Positions 1-7,819 of a DNA stretch of 7,819 nucleotides are shown piece by piece. How positions within the stretch are numbered: the stretch's first letter is position 1; each line of letters begins with the position of its first letter. Below the pieces are notes generated by a model that did not search any database, was not told where the DNA came from, and worked only from the letters and a program-made list of their open reading frames with translations. The stretch comes from Bacteroidia bacterium (lineage in GTDB: Bacteria; Bacteroidota; Bacteroidia; NS11-12g; UBA955): NCBI GenBank assembly GCA_020848595.1, contig JADLHV010000192.1, positions 1 through 7,819 on the forward strand, written 5' to 3'. A program made the position numbers and the translations under genes.

Positions 1-2853
1 ATACTGATGTCGGTGGTGATAGTATCTGCACTCATTTTCTTACACCAATTACAAGTAAGATTTAAATTTATTCATTTCAATAAATGGTTCTCGAGTATCT
101 TTATTTCTACGATTTTTTGGGTTAGTAGTTTTTACATTTTTTTACTGATACTGCCTGATTATATTTTAAATTCTCAAATCAATTACGATTTCAAATCATT
201 TGCCAATATTAACCAATACACCATGGTTGGTATGTTTAATGTATTTGCGATGATTATGGCATTGGCTATATTATCTCGAATATTAGCAGATATGGGTAAG
301 CATCGATTTGAGCAAAAATTATTTCTTACAATACATATAGCATTAAGTGCACCTTTGATTCTTGTAGCATATTTTCTGTATAATGAAAATGGATTCTTAT
401 TGATTTGCTTTACTTTATTTGGATTTATTTGGCCATTTATATTGTTATTTCCGCTACGCGTGCAATTCCGTCACATGATTGGATTTGCTTTATTGTGTGC
501 TTCATTTCTTTCTGTGCAATTCGAACAGCTTAATTCGTTTAAAGAAAAGGAGCACCGTAAGATTTTTGCTGCTAAACTTATAGCCAAACAAGATATTGAC
601 AATGAAATAAAATTGTTGAACATCGAAAAAGAGATGGTGAGTTCGTCTTCAATAGATTCGTTCTTTTACTATAGTGGTAATGATTATGATGAAATTGAAT
701 TGAATTATAAATTTACATTCTTTAATGATTTTATAAAGAATTTTGATATTGACATCATGCGTTATGATAGTTTTGGACATGATATCAATCCCAATAAATT
801 AACTTATAGTTATGTTAATATTCTTTTTAATAAATCGAATAATAAAACGATTTCAAATTATTTTCTATTCATTAAGGATTTACATTATTTAGGAGGGTAT
901 TTAGCAAAATTCGAAATCTGTCCAGGTAAGCGTAATATTGGCTATGTCTTTGTTATGCTAACGCCTAAAGTCAAGAGTGATTTGTATAACTTGGATTATT
1001 TCTTTTCGAAAATAGATTACAATCAACTCACCGAAAACAGTTATTCGTATGCCATATATCAGAAGAATGAATTGGTGAAAGGTTTAGGCGCTTATCCATT
1101 TAAGCTTTCAGATCATATTCAGTACACCACTATGGAGGATGTCTCTTTTTATGAAGAGAATGGTTATTCGCAGTTGTTTAAGAAAATTGATGATGAAACG
1201 TTTGTTATAGTATCATTAAAAGCCGCTACATGGAATAAGAAATTTACTGTATTTACGTTTTTATTGCTCTATTTATCGGGGATATTATTCATCATATATG
1301 TTGCTTTGTATTGTTTAGTTTTTATCTTGGGATTATTGACATTCAATCCGTTTTTCCTCAAGTTGTTTGGTGTAGTTACTCGTTATTTAAGAGTGATAAA
1401 TATTAATAAACTGTATTTAGAAACTAAGATTCGTCTTTCGTTTTTAATGATTTCTATTTTAGTCTGTTCAGTGGTAATTTATTTTACAGTTCAAAATGTC
1501 AATAGAAGTTTCAGAGAAAAGCAAAACGAGAGTTTAGATAAGAAGATGTCGCAAATAGTTTCTGAAATAGAGATGGGGTATCAGAAGAAAGACCAGCGAC
1601 CGATGCAGAATATGATTAAGCATTTAGCGGGTAATCATGAGGTGGATATAAACATATATACGAAGGATGGCACCTTGTATCAAACTGCAAATAATCGAAT
1701 TTATTTTGAGGGATGGTTTTCGCCATATATGAATCCGAATGCTCAATTTGAACTTATTCAAAACCGTCAATACAGCATTAAACAAATAGAGCGTATTGGA
1801 CAGTTGGAGTATCTGTCTTATTATACATCGTTATTCGACGAGAATAGGAATCTATTTGGATATGTGCATTTGCCATATTTTTCTAAATCGCTCGATTTAA
1901 AGAACGAATTTTCTAATTACTTAGGAAGTTTATTGAATATTTCGACTCTATTATTAATGATTTCATTGTTAATCGCCTCATATATTGGTAGAAGTTTGGT
2001 GCGTCCTCTGAAATTAATGATAGATAATTTAGCACGCATAAAGGTTGGAGAACAAAATACATCGATAGCATGGACACGAAATGATGAAATAGGGCAGTTA
2101 GTTGACCAATATAATATCATGCTTAAAAAACTTGAGGTAAGTACCGAGTTATTGGCTCAAAGTGAGCGAGAAGGGGCGTGGAAAGAAATGGCAAAACAAG
2201 TGGCACACGAAATTAAAAATCCACTTACTCCAATGAAATTACATCTACAGCATTTGCAAATGTCTATCAATAGAGATGATGTCAATTTAAAAGAAAAGGT
2301 TAATAATGTTAGTCGAATTTTAATTGAGCAAATTGATCAATTGAGCCGAATGGCAGAAGAGTTTTCTTCATTTGCAAAGATGCCAATGGCAGTGTTAGAG
2401 ACTTGCGATATTGGACAGGTACTCGAATCGTGTATCATATTATTTAAGGCACAAAATGAGTTGGAGATTCAATTTGAAACCAGAGTTGATGGAATTCAAG
2501 TTTATATAGATAAAGGTCAGATGCAAAGAGTATTTACAAATATTCTTAAGAATGCATTACAAGCAGCTCGCGAGAATGAAAATTGTAAAATAATAGTGAG
2601 TATGCAACACATTCAAGACCAAATTATAATTTCATTTGAAGACAATGGGAAAGGTATAGAAGATGATTTAAAAGATAAAATATTCCATCCGAGTTTTAGT
2701 ACTAAAAATTCAGGTATGGGACTTGGATTATCCATTTGTAAGAAAATTGTTGAGCAAGTTCATGGAACTATCACATTTGATAGCGATGTCAATAAAGGCA
2801 CAACGTTTTTCGTTATACTCCCTATTATTACGCCCGAAACATCTATAACCTAA
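1..2853 (+). CDS. NtrY-like membrane sensor histidine kinase, 5' end missing
   Basis: This is a membrane-bound two-component sensor kinase that autophosphorylates on histidine and passes the phosphate to a response regulator. Numbering is from the ATG at 7, but the frame is open to base 1 and that ATG falls inside a hydrophobic stretch, so the real start probably lies upstream. Several membrane segments follow (roughly 30-50, 73-93, 105-125, 130-150, 155-171). A probably extracytoplasmic domain spans about 175-412, with a membrane hairpin or helix at 414-444 and another helix at 477-495. A second sensory domain, possibly Cache-like, spans about 500-637, followed by a helix at 639-661. HAMP spans about 662-712. 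The H-box AHEIKNPLTPMKL has the phosphoacceptor His734. The ATPase domain shows an N-box (Asn845, Asn849), G1 DNGKGI (879-884), an F-box near 893-897 and G2 GMGLGLS (903-909). All catalytic motifs are intact. The H-box context (W-x-E-M-A, then HEIKNPLTP) is typical of NtrY-type kinases. No receiver domain is fused and no regulator gene lies in the window, so signal and target are unknown. Confidence 0.93.
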   Translation: MLMSVVIVSALIFLHQLQVRFKFIHFNKWFSSIFISTIFWVSSFYIFLLILPDYILNSQINYDFKSFANINQYTMVGMFNVFAMIMALAILSRILADMGKHRFEQKLFLTIHIALSAPLILVAYFLYNENGFLLICFTLFGFIWPFILLFPLRVQFRHMIGFALLCASFLSVQFEQLNSFKEKEHRKIFAAKLIAKQDIDNEIKLLNIEKEMVSSSSIDSFFYYSGNDYDEIELNYKFTFFNDFIKNFDIDIMRYDSFGHDINPNKLTYSYVNILFNKSNNKTISNYFLFIKDLHYLGGYLAKFEICPGKRNIGYVFVMLTPKVKSDLYNLDYFFSKIDYNQLTENSYSYAIYQKNELVKGLGAYPFKLSDHIQYTTMEDVSFYEENGYSQLFKKIDDETFVIVSLKAATWNKKFTVFTFLLLYLSGILFIIYVALYCLVFILGLLTFNPFFLKLFGVVTRYLRVININKLYLETKIRLSFLMISILVCSVVIYFTVQNVNRSFREKQNESLDKKMSQIVSEIEMGYQKKDQRPMQNMIKHLAGNHEVDINIYTKDGTLYQTANNRIYFEGWFSPYMNPNAQFELIQNRQYSIKQIERIGQLEYLSYYTSLFDENRNLFGYVHLPYFSKSLDLKNEFSNYLGSLLNISTLLLMISLLIASYIGRSLVRPLKLMIDNLARIKVGEQNTSIAWTRNDEIGQLVDQYNIMLKKLEVSTELLAQSEREGAWKEMAKQVAHEIKNPLTPMKLHLQHLQMSINRDDVNLKEKVNNVSRILIEQIDQLSRMAEEFSSFAKMPMAVLETCDIGQVLESCIILFKAQNELEIQFETRVDGIQVYIDKGQMQRVFTNILKNALQAARENENCKIIVSMQHIQDQIIISFEDNGKGIEDDLKDKIFHPSFSTKNSGMGLGLSICKKIVEQVHGTITFDSDVNKGTTFFVILPIITPETSIT

Positions 2854-2903
2854 AATATATATGGTCCATTTTATTACTGATATTTTGCCTTAGTGCTTCG
2901 GCA
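2841..2903 (+). other. Signal peptide of the beta-barrel protein, lying upstream of its first ATG
   Basis: Read in the frame of the barrel gene, these bases encode (I/M)YNLKYIWSILLLIFCLSASA followed by Gln at 2904. That gives a short N-region with one Lys, a hydrophobic core and an SASA|Q signal peptidase I site. The Cys in the core has Phe just before it, which does not fit a lipobox. The frame is open from a TAA at 2793 to the ATG at 2937. It contains no ATG, GTG or TTG, and its only CTG (2877) lies inside the hydrophobic core. ATC at 2841 would start the peptide naturally and overlap the kinase stop (2851-2853) by 13 bases. The signal peptide is clear; the exact start codon is a guess. Confidence 0.75.
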
Positions 2904-5900
2904 CAATCTACGCAAAATGCTATCAGAAAAAAGTCAATGTTATTGACTAAGGATACCATGTTTCTCGACTCTCTGCCTTTGGTTTATGGAAGTTTTCGTA
3001 TTGAAGTAGAGGCAAAAATCTTGAATAATGGGTTTACAATTAATTATTTAGAGTCTTATCTAGTTGTCGATTCAATCTATTTTGGTCAGTCTGCTGATAT
3101 ATATTACCGTGTTTTTCAAATGGGAACGAATGAGGTTTATTTTCATAAGCCACTTTATATGATTGAACCAGTTCTCAATGGCACCCCTCGATATTTATAT
3201 TCTTATGCAGACCCTAATCAAGGTAATTCTAAAATTTTAGGGGATAATATTAATGCTACAGGTAATATTTCAAGGGGTTTAGGATTTGGAAATACTCAGG
3301 ATGTTGTACTTAATTCGAGTATGAATATTCAATTTAATGGAAAATTAGATGAGAAAATTTCTATAATGGCTGCTTTAAGTGATAATAATAATCCATTACA
3401 ACCTGAAGGTAATACGCAACAAATACAAGATTTTGACAAGGTATTTATAAGTATTTATAGTGATAGCAGTTATCTAACCGTCGGAGATTTTTTAATGAAG
3501 ACCGATCCAGGGCCTTATTTTATGAAGTATTATAAAAAGTCCAGAGGATTTCAAGCGGATTATAAAAGTGGAAAAGGATTTGGTCAACATTTGCATGCCG
3601 ATGCTGCTGTATCGAGAGGTAGATTTGTGCGCAATGAAATTCAAGGTGTGGAGGGCAATCAAGGACCTTATCGTTTACAAGGTGCAAACGGTGAATTTAA
3701 TATTATCATTATTTCTGGAACCGAAGTAGTTTATCTCGATGGAGAGCGACTAGAAAGAGGACAACAAAATGATTATGTTATTGACTATAATACAGGAGAG
3801 CTTACTTTTATGCCTAAACGACTCATCAATAAGTTTAATAGAATTGTAGTCGAATTTCAATACAGTGATAGGAATTATGCAAGGTCGGTATTTACACTCT
3901 CAGAAGAGGTAAAAAAGGGGCCATTCTCTGCGGCGATACGTTATTATTCTGAACAAGATAATAAACAACAACCAACCGATACAAGTAACGCCAGTACTAT
4001 TCAAGAAATTTTAGCGAATAGTGGAGATGCTTCTGCTTTTTTTAATTATGAGAAATCGTATGGGGCTTATCAATTTGATCGGGTTAACTATAGGAAAATA
4101 GATTCATTAGGCTACACCATTTTTATTTATACTAATGAACCCAATAGTGACACAACTTTTTATACCACTGTGTTTTCTTTAGTTGGAGCTAATCAAGGCG
4201 ATTATGTTTTAATTTCTAGTTCGGCAAATGGACGTGTTTATGCCTGGGTTGAACCCGTCAACGGTGTGCCTCAAGGTAATTATGTGCCTTTTGTAGCATT
4301 AGTTCCACCCAATCGTTTACAAATGTTGAGTGCAAGTGCGGCTTATCAACAAAAGTTATGGCATGTACAAACAGAAGTAGCTTATTCTAATTATAACAAT
4401 AACACGTATAGTTTAATAGATAAAGGGAATGACGATGGACTCGGATTGTTTTTGTTTATTCAGAATAAAGGGGCACAATGGCGTAATTTTAAGATTAATA
4501 CTTCTTTAAAATCGGAATATATTTCAAGTAATTTTAAATTTATCGAACGCTATAGAGCCGTAGAATTTAATCGTATTTGGAATAGACAGTTAAGTAATTC
4601 GATTTTACAAACTCAAAGTTCACCAGAATTAATAAATGCGTTAAGAACAGAATGGCAATCGCCTAAAAGTCGCGTAGAACTGGAATTAGGGAACTATTTA
4701 CGCTCCACAATTTTTCAAGGATGGCGAGCAAATGGTCTCTATAAATATGCTTTTAATGCTACCGAAATTAGCTACAGTCAAGAGTGGATGAGTACCCAAT
4801 CAAAGACAACTATTACCAGAAATAATTTGATAAATAATTCGAGATTAGATATGGCTTACAACATGAAATCTATTCGTATAGGTATGCAGGCTGTAAATGA
4901 AGAGAGTAGATTTTCTAATGATACATCGACTTCACTTGAAGCGACTTCTTTTAGATATCAATTACTATCTGGTTTTATTCAGAGTCAGAAAATTAAACAT
5001 TGGAATTTTAAGATAGATGCGACTTATAGAGCCGATGATGCTATTGACGGGAAAGATTTTTCTTATGCATCGACAGGTTTTAATACCAGTACAGCAGTAG
5101 AACATATTGGAAAAGGTATGAATCGTCTCAATGTAGTAGGTTCTTATAGAAAATTAAATGTTGCCAACTCAGATGTCGACGAAAATGTTGCATTAGGGCG
5201 TTTAGAGTACAATGCAAATTTCTTAAAGCGGGTTATTAATTCTGGGACTTTTTATCAAATTGGTACAGGACGCGAGCAAAAACGCACGTTCTCATTTAGT
5301 TTAGTGCAATCTGGAAATGGTAATTATACTTGGGTTGATTACAATAATAATGGTATAGAAGAAATCAATGAGTTTGAGCCAGCTATTTATGCCGACCAAG
5401 CTAAATATGTTAAAGTATGGTTGCCAAGTAATGAGTTTATAAAAAGTAATACCAACGAGTTTAATCAAACTATTAGATTGCAAGCACCTTTCCAATGGCA
5501 GAGTGCCACGCCGATTAAAAGGTTTGTTTCTCGATTTAATTCTATAAGTACTTATAAAGCCGACCGCAGAATTACGGATAACAGTTTGCTTACCATTATT
5601 AATCCTTTTAAATTAGCAATTGCCGATTCGTCTTTGATTACGGTGAATGCTTTAATTAAGCAAACGACTTTTTTCAATCGCTCAAATGCCAAATTTGGAC
5701 TAGAACATACGATACAAAATATACGAGGTAAACAATTTTTAAGCAGTGGTTTCGAATGGAAACAAAATGATAAAAATCAATTGATAACACGTTTAGGATT
5801 GAGTCCACAATTTAGTCTTGTCTTGGATCTTGAAAGGTCTAGAAAGCAAAATAAAAACGAGTTCTTCGAAAATCGTAATTACGATTATACCAGTCAGATT

Positions 5901-6290
5901 GTATTTCCGGAATTTTTCTTTCAAACTAGTAAAGGATTTAGAGCCGGAACATACTTTAAATATACTGAAGCACTAAATATCGAGCAATATGGAGGAGATA
6001 AAGCATTTATACAAGAGTATGGTATTGAGATGCGTTATTTTGTAATTAATAGAGGGAACTTTGATGCGAAAATATCTTCTTATGATATTAAATTCACTGG
6101 TAATGCCAATACGCCTTTAGCATTTGATGTTCTAAACGGATTGAGCAATGGTAGAAATTTAACATGGAAACTTGGATTTGGAGGAAAAACAGTCGGTAAT
6201 ATTCAAATCAACTTAAGTTACGAAGGTAGAAAAACGCCTATTAGTCCAGCAGTGCATTTAGGTCGTGCCGAAGCGAGATATTTGTTTTAG
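2841..6290 (+). CDS. Large outer-membrane beta-barrel protein with SprA-like N-terminal region; start codon non-canonical
   Basis: This is predicted to be a secreted outer-membrane beta-barrel of unknown function. Residues are numbered from the first ATG (2937), giving 1,117 residues, but the open frame upstream encodes a signal peptide, so translation must begin earlier; ATC at 2841 is the best guess. After an N-terminal beta-rich segment (about 8-95), residues 109-172 hold a conserved-looking block: GNISRGLGFGNTQD (109-122), a GKL motif (135-137), SDNNNPLQPEGNTQQ (148-162) and FDKVFIS (166-172). VGDF follows at 182-185, then GPYRLQGANGE (243-253), VVYLDGERLERG (264-275) and NDYVIDYNTGELTF (278-291). 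From memory, these blocks resemble SprA, the type IX secretion translocon, and shorter uncharacterised Bacteroidota relatives. At under half of SprA's usual length, this is not SprA itself. From about 316 on, alternating polar/hydrophobic stretches fit barrel strands, and the last residue is Phe, as in many Bam-inserted proteins. An EF-hand-like loop sits at 801-812. The gene overlaps the end of the kinase gene and has tandem stops TAG TGA. Confidence 0.85.
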   Translation: MYNLKYIWSILLLIFCLSASAQSTQNAIRKKSMLLTKDTMFLDSLPLVYGSFRIEVEAKILNNGFTINYLESYLVVDSIYFGQSADIYYRVFQMGTNEVYFHKPLYMIEPVLNGTPRYLYSYADPNQGNSKILGDNINATGNISRGLGFGNTQDVVLNSSMNIQFNGKLDEKISIMAALSDNNNPLQPEGNTQQIQDFDKVFISIYSDSSYLTVGDFLMKTDPGPYFMKYYKKSRGFQADYKSGKGFGQHLHADAAVSRGRFVRNEIQGVEGNQGPYRLQGANGEFNIIIISGTEVVYLDGERLERGQQNDYVIDYNTGELTFMPKRLINKFNRIVVEFQYSDRNYARSVFTLSEEVKKGPFSAAIRYYSEQDNKQQPTDTSNASTIQEILANSGDASAFFNYEKSYGAYQFDRVNYRKIDSLGYTIFIYTNEPNSDTTFYTTVFSLVGANQGDYVLISSSANGRVYAWVEPVNGVPQGNYVPFVALVPPNRLQMLSASAAYQQKLWHVQTEVAYSNYNNNTYSLIDKGNDDGLGLFLFIQNKGAQWRNFKINTSLKSEYISSNFKFIERYRAVEFNRIWNRQLSNSILQTQSSPELINALRTEWQSPKSRVELELGNYLRSTIFQGWRANGLYKYAFNATEISYSQEWMSTQSKTTITRNNLINNSRLDMAYNMKSIRIGMQAVNEESRFSNDTSTSLEATSFRYQLLSGFIQSQKIKHWNFKIDATYRADDAIDGKDFSYASTGFNTSTAVEHIGKGMNRLNVVGSYRKLNVANSDVDENVALGRLEYNANFLKRVINSGTFYQIGTGREQKRTFSFSLVQSGNGNYTWVDYNNNGIEEINEFEPAIYADQAKYVKVWLPSNEFIKSNTNEFNQTIRLQAPFQWQSATPIKRFVSRFNSISTYKADRRITDNSLLTIINPFKLAIADSSLITVNALIKQTTFFNRSNAKFGLEHTIQNIRGKQFLSSGFEWKQNDKNQLITRLGLSPQFSLVLDLERSRKQNKNEFFENRNYDYTSQIVFPEFFFQTSKGFRAGTYFKYTEALNIEQYGGDKAFIQEYGIEMRYFVINRGNFDAKISSYDIKFTGNANTPLAFDVLNGLSNGRNLTWKLGFGGKTVGNIQINLSYEGRKTPISPAVHLGRAEARYLF
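5337..5372 (+). other. EF-hand-like calcium-binding loop within the barrel protein
   Basis: Residues 801-812 (numbered from the ATG at 2937) read DYNNNGIEEINE. Asp, Asn and Asn fall at loop positions 1, 3 and 5, Gly at 6 and Glu at 12, the spacing of a 12-residue EF-hand or dockerin-type calcium loop. Position 8, usually a branched hydrophobic residue, is Glu here, so this is a variant. It is followed by Phe-Glu (813-814). The pattern is visible directly; calcium binding is inferred. It probably lies in a loop between barrel strands. Confidence 0.5.
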
Positions 6291-6340
6291 TGAATCGTCT
6301 GCTTTAGGATTTTAATTTTTTTTAATGTAATTTGCATAAG

Positions 6341-7819
6341 ATGAAAGGGACATATCTTTTTTTATTGGCGGTATTATTTAGTACTGTAAGTGTCTTTGCT
6401 CAAGTCCGTTGTGTTAACGACGAAGATGGAAACTGCATTGCAAAAGGAAAACTAAAGAAAGTAAAGGTGAAAGCTAGTTATGGTGCTGCTTATTATATTG
6501 AAATTCGAGAAGGTGTTTGGGAATTGTTTTCTGTAGATGGTCAGAAAATTGCCAATGGTCCATATCTGGTCAAGGACAATGCTTCCTATGTTCATGGTGA
6601 ATGGAGTTATTATTCAACTGACGAGATTTTACTTTTTGTTAGAACTTATGAAATGGGCGTGATTGTAAAAACACGTTTCTTAGATACAGGGACATATCAA
6701 GGGAAAGGAGAAAATATAACCGTTAGCGCCGATTCGATGGGGAATTTAACCATTATTGAAAATAAAGGTAGTTCTTCATTTAAATATGCAGGTGTTATTG
6801 GAGCCGAACTTAAAGGTACTCCATTTGATTTATCAAAAACTTATAACAAGACACAAAGTCTAATTTATACTATAAGTGATTCAGATTCGATGTTTTTACT
6901 GCGTTATCCTTTAACAAAATCAACATTAAATATCGATGCTTGGCCTGTTTTGTCGCCTAATAATTATATAACTAATGGGAATTTTGAAGTAGGCTATGAC
7001 TTAGCCCCTGAAAATAATGTATCTCAAATTCAAAAAATTAATGATGCTTATGCGGTTGCTTGGGGTAGTTCTTGCGAAACGCCAGATTTTTATAAGACTA
7101 AAACAAATTGTTATGGTGGGTTTAGAGTAATGGGTGTCAATTTCGAAGTGTTGCGCAACCAATTAAATAAACCTCTAGAAGAAGGTGTAACGTATTGCTT
7201 GCAATTTAAACTTAAACTTAAAAATGAAAATAGTTATGCCTTTAACGGTATTTCGGTGGCAGTAAGTAAAGATTTAAAATTTTTTAATAACTCAGATGAA
7301 GGACGTAAATTGGGAATTGTGTTGCAATCGCATCCAAATATAGTTTTAGGTTGTCGTGAGTCGTGGATGACGATTAGTGGGACTTTTGAAGCTCAAGGTG
7401 GTGAAAAGTATCTCTATATTTCAAATTTTACAGATGCAAATCAACTTAAAGTTTTTAAGGCCGATTCCTTGGCTTCTGATTATATTTCTGAAATTTATTA
7501 TATGATAGATGATGTCGTGTTAATAGCCCTCGACGATAATCAAAATTGCCCATGTAATGTTAAGGGTTGCGAACTCGACACTATGCCTAAAGTGCCTGTA
7601 AATACTGAAGTAGATATCTATAATAAACCAGAAGTTGGACAGAAAATTATTTTAAATAATATTCAATTCGAATCGGGAAAGTCTACCTTACTGCCAGAGT
7701 CTTTTGATCAACTAGATTCCTTAGTAGAATTGTTGCTGAAATACCCGTCTATGAAAGTAGAAATTAGTGGTTTTACAGATAATCAAGGAAAGGCTAAAGA
7801 CAATTTAATTTTATCTCAA
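6341..7819 (+). CDS. Secreted OmpA-family protein with jelly-roll-like module, 3' end missing
   Basis: This is probably a periplasmic or outer-membrane-associated protein that binds peptidoglycan through a C-terminal OmpA-like domain. The 493 codons in the window are open to the right edge with no stop. The ATG at 6341 is chosen because a signal peptide follows at once (MKGTYLFLLAVLFSTVSVFA|Q, cleavage after residue 20); an in-frame stop lies at 6323. Cys24 and Cys32 flank a short acidic DEDG stretch. Residues about 45-115 contain GVWELFSVDGQK and GEWSYYS, weakly like MORN-type repeats. Residues about 207-397 look like a beta-sandwich module seen with OmpA domains in Bacteroidota: NYITNGNFE (208-216), Trp241, PDF (248-250), TYCLQF near Cys286, GGEKYLYI, and MIDDV (388-392). 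A Cys-rich linker (Cys403, 405, 410) leads to the OmpA domain from about 434: NIQFESGKSTLLPES (440-454), then ISGFTDNQG (475-483) with Asp480 as the expected diaminopimelate-contacting residue. The usual GHTD reads GFTD. The later conserved Arg is beyond the window. It lies 50 bases after the barrel gene and is likely co-transcribed. Confidence 0.9.
   Translation, partial: MKGTYLFLLAVLFSTVSVFAQVRCVNDEDGNCIAKGKLKKVKVKASYGAAYYIEIREGVWELFSVDGQKIANGPYLVKDNASYVHGEWSYYSTDEILLFVRTYEMGVIVKTRFLDTGTYQGKGENITVSADSMGNLTIIENKGSSSFKYAGVIGAELKGTPFDLSKTYNKTQSLIYTISDSDSMFLLRYPLTKSTLNIDAWPVLSPNNYITNGNFEVGYDLAPENNVSQIQKINDAYAVAWGSSCETPDFYKTKTNCYGGFRVMGVNFEVLRNQLNKPLEEGVTYCLQFKLKLKNENSYAFNGISVAVSKDLKFFNNSDEGRKLGIVLQSHPNIVLGCRESWMTISGTFEAQGGEKYLYISNFTDANQLKVFKADSLASDYISEIYYMIDDVVLIALDDNQNCPCNVKGCELDTMPKVPVNTEVDIYNKPEVGQKIILNNIQFESGKSTLLPESFDQLDSLVELLLKYPSMKVEISGFTDNQGKAKDNLILSQ

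Noticed and set aside
1917..2120. Minus-strand open frame of 67 codons
   Set aside because: It lies antisense to the last membrane helix and HAMP region of the kinase, has no recognisable domain, and is best explained as a shadow of the real gene.
2861..2893. Ten-codon plus-strand mini-frame (ATG 2861 to TAG 2893) overlapping the signal-peptide region in another frame
   Set aside because: It is the only ATG near the junction, but the peptide MVHFITDILP has no recognisable property. A leader peptide or coupling role cannot be supported, and a chance frame is more likely.
5301..5495. Minus-strand open frame of 64 codons
   Set aside because: It lies antisense to a well-supported part of the barrel gene and shows no signal peptide or domain.
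6281..6334. Possible Bacteroidota promoter for the third gene: TTTG at 6281-6284 with TAGGATTT at 6305-6312, or TAATTTG at 6328-6334
   Set aside because: Both are imperfect matches to the TTTG / TAnnTTTG pattern in very AT-rich DNA, where such matches are common by chance, and the second lies only 6 bases from the ATG.
6291..6340. T-rich run after the barrel gene as a terminator
   Set aside because: There are eight T residues in a row (6317-6323 region), but no GC-containing inverted repeat precedes them, so an intrinsic terminator is not supported.

Overview
The window is AT-rich DNA (about one third GC by eye) from a member of the Bacteroidota. This rests on content, not on a marker gene. 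There is an NtrY-like kinase with a large multi-pass sensory half. There is a giant outer-membrane beta-barrel whose N-terminal region resembles the SprA family. Signal peptides end in the A|Q junction common in this phylum, and an OmpA-type protein carries a jelly-roll-like module. Ribosome-binding sites are weak or absent, as usual for this group.

Layout: three genes, all on the plus strand and tightly packed, fill almost the whole window. (1) Positions 1-2853 hold the 3' part of a membrane histidine kinase; its reading frame runs off the left edge. (2) Positions ~2841-6290 hold a secreted protein of about 1,145 residues predicted to form an outer-membrane beta-barrel. Its first in-frame ATG (2937) lies downstream of an obvious signal peptide encoded at 2841-2903. 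The true start therefore appears to be a non-ATG codon overlapping the end of the kinase gene. (3) Positions 6341-7819 hold a signal-peptide-bearing protein with an OmpA-like peptidoglycan-binding domain at its C-terminus, cut by the right edge. Only 50 bases separate genes 2 and 3, and no convincing terminator lies between them. No RNA gene, mobile element, CRISPR array or long repeat was seen, and no gene-free stretch exceeds 300 bases.

How they may work together (inference): the overlap and short gap fit a single transcript for an envelope module. It would comprise a membrane sensor kinase, an outer-membrane barrel and a periplasmic or outer-membrane protein that grips peptidoglycan. No response regulator is present, so the kinase's output is unknown. 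The main points worth a second look are the missing canonical start of the barrel gene, its SprA-like N-terminus without SprA's length, an EF-hand-like loop inside the barrel, and the composite architecture of the OmpA-type protein.
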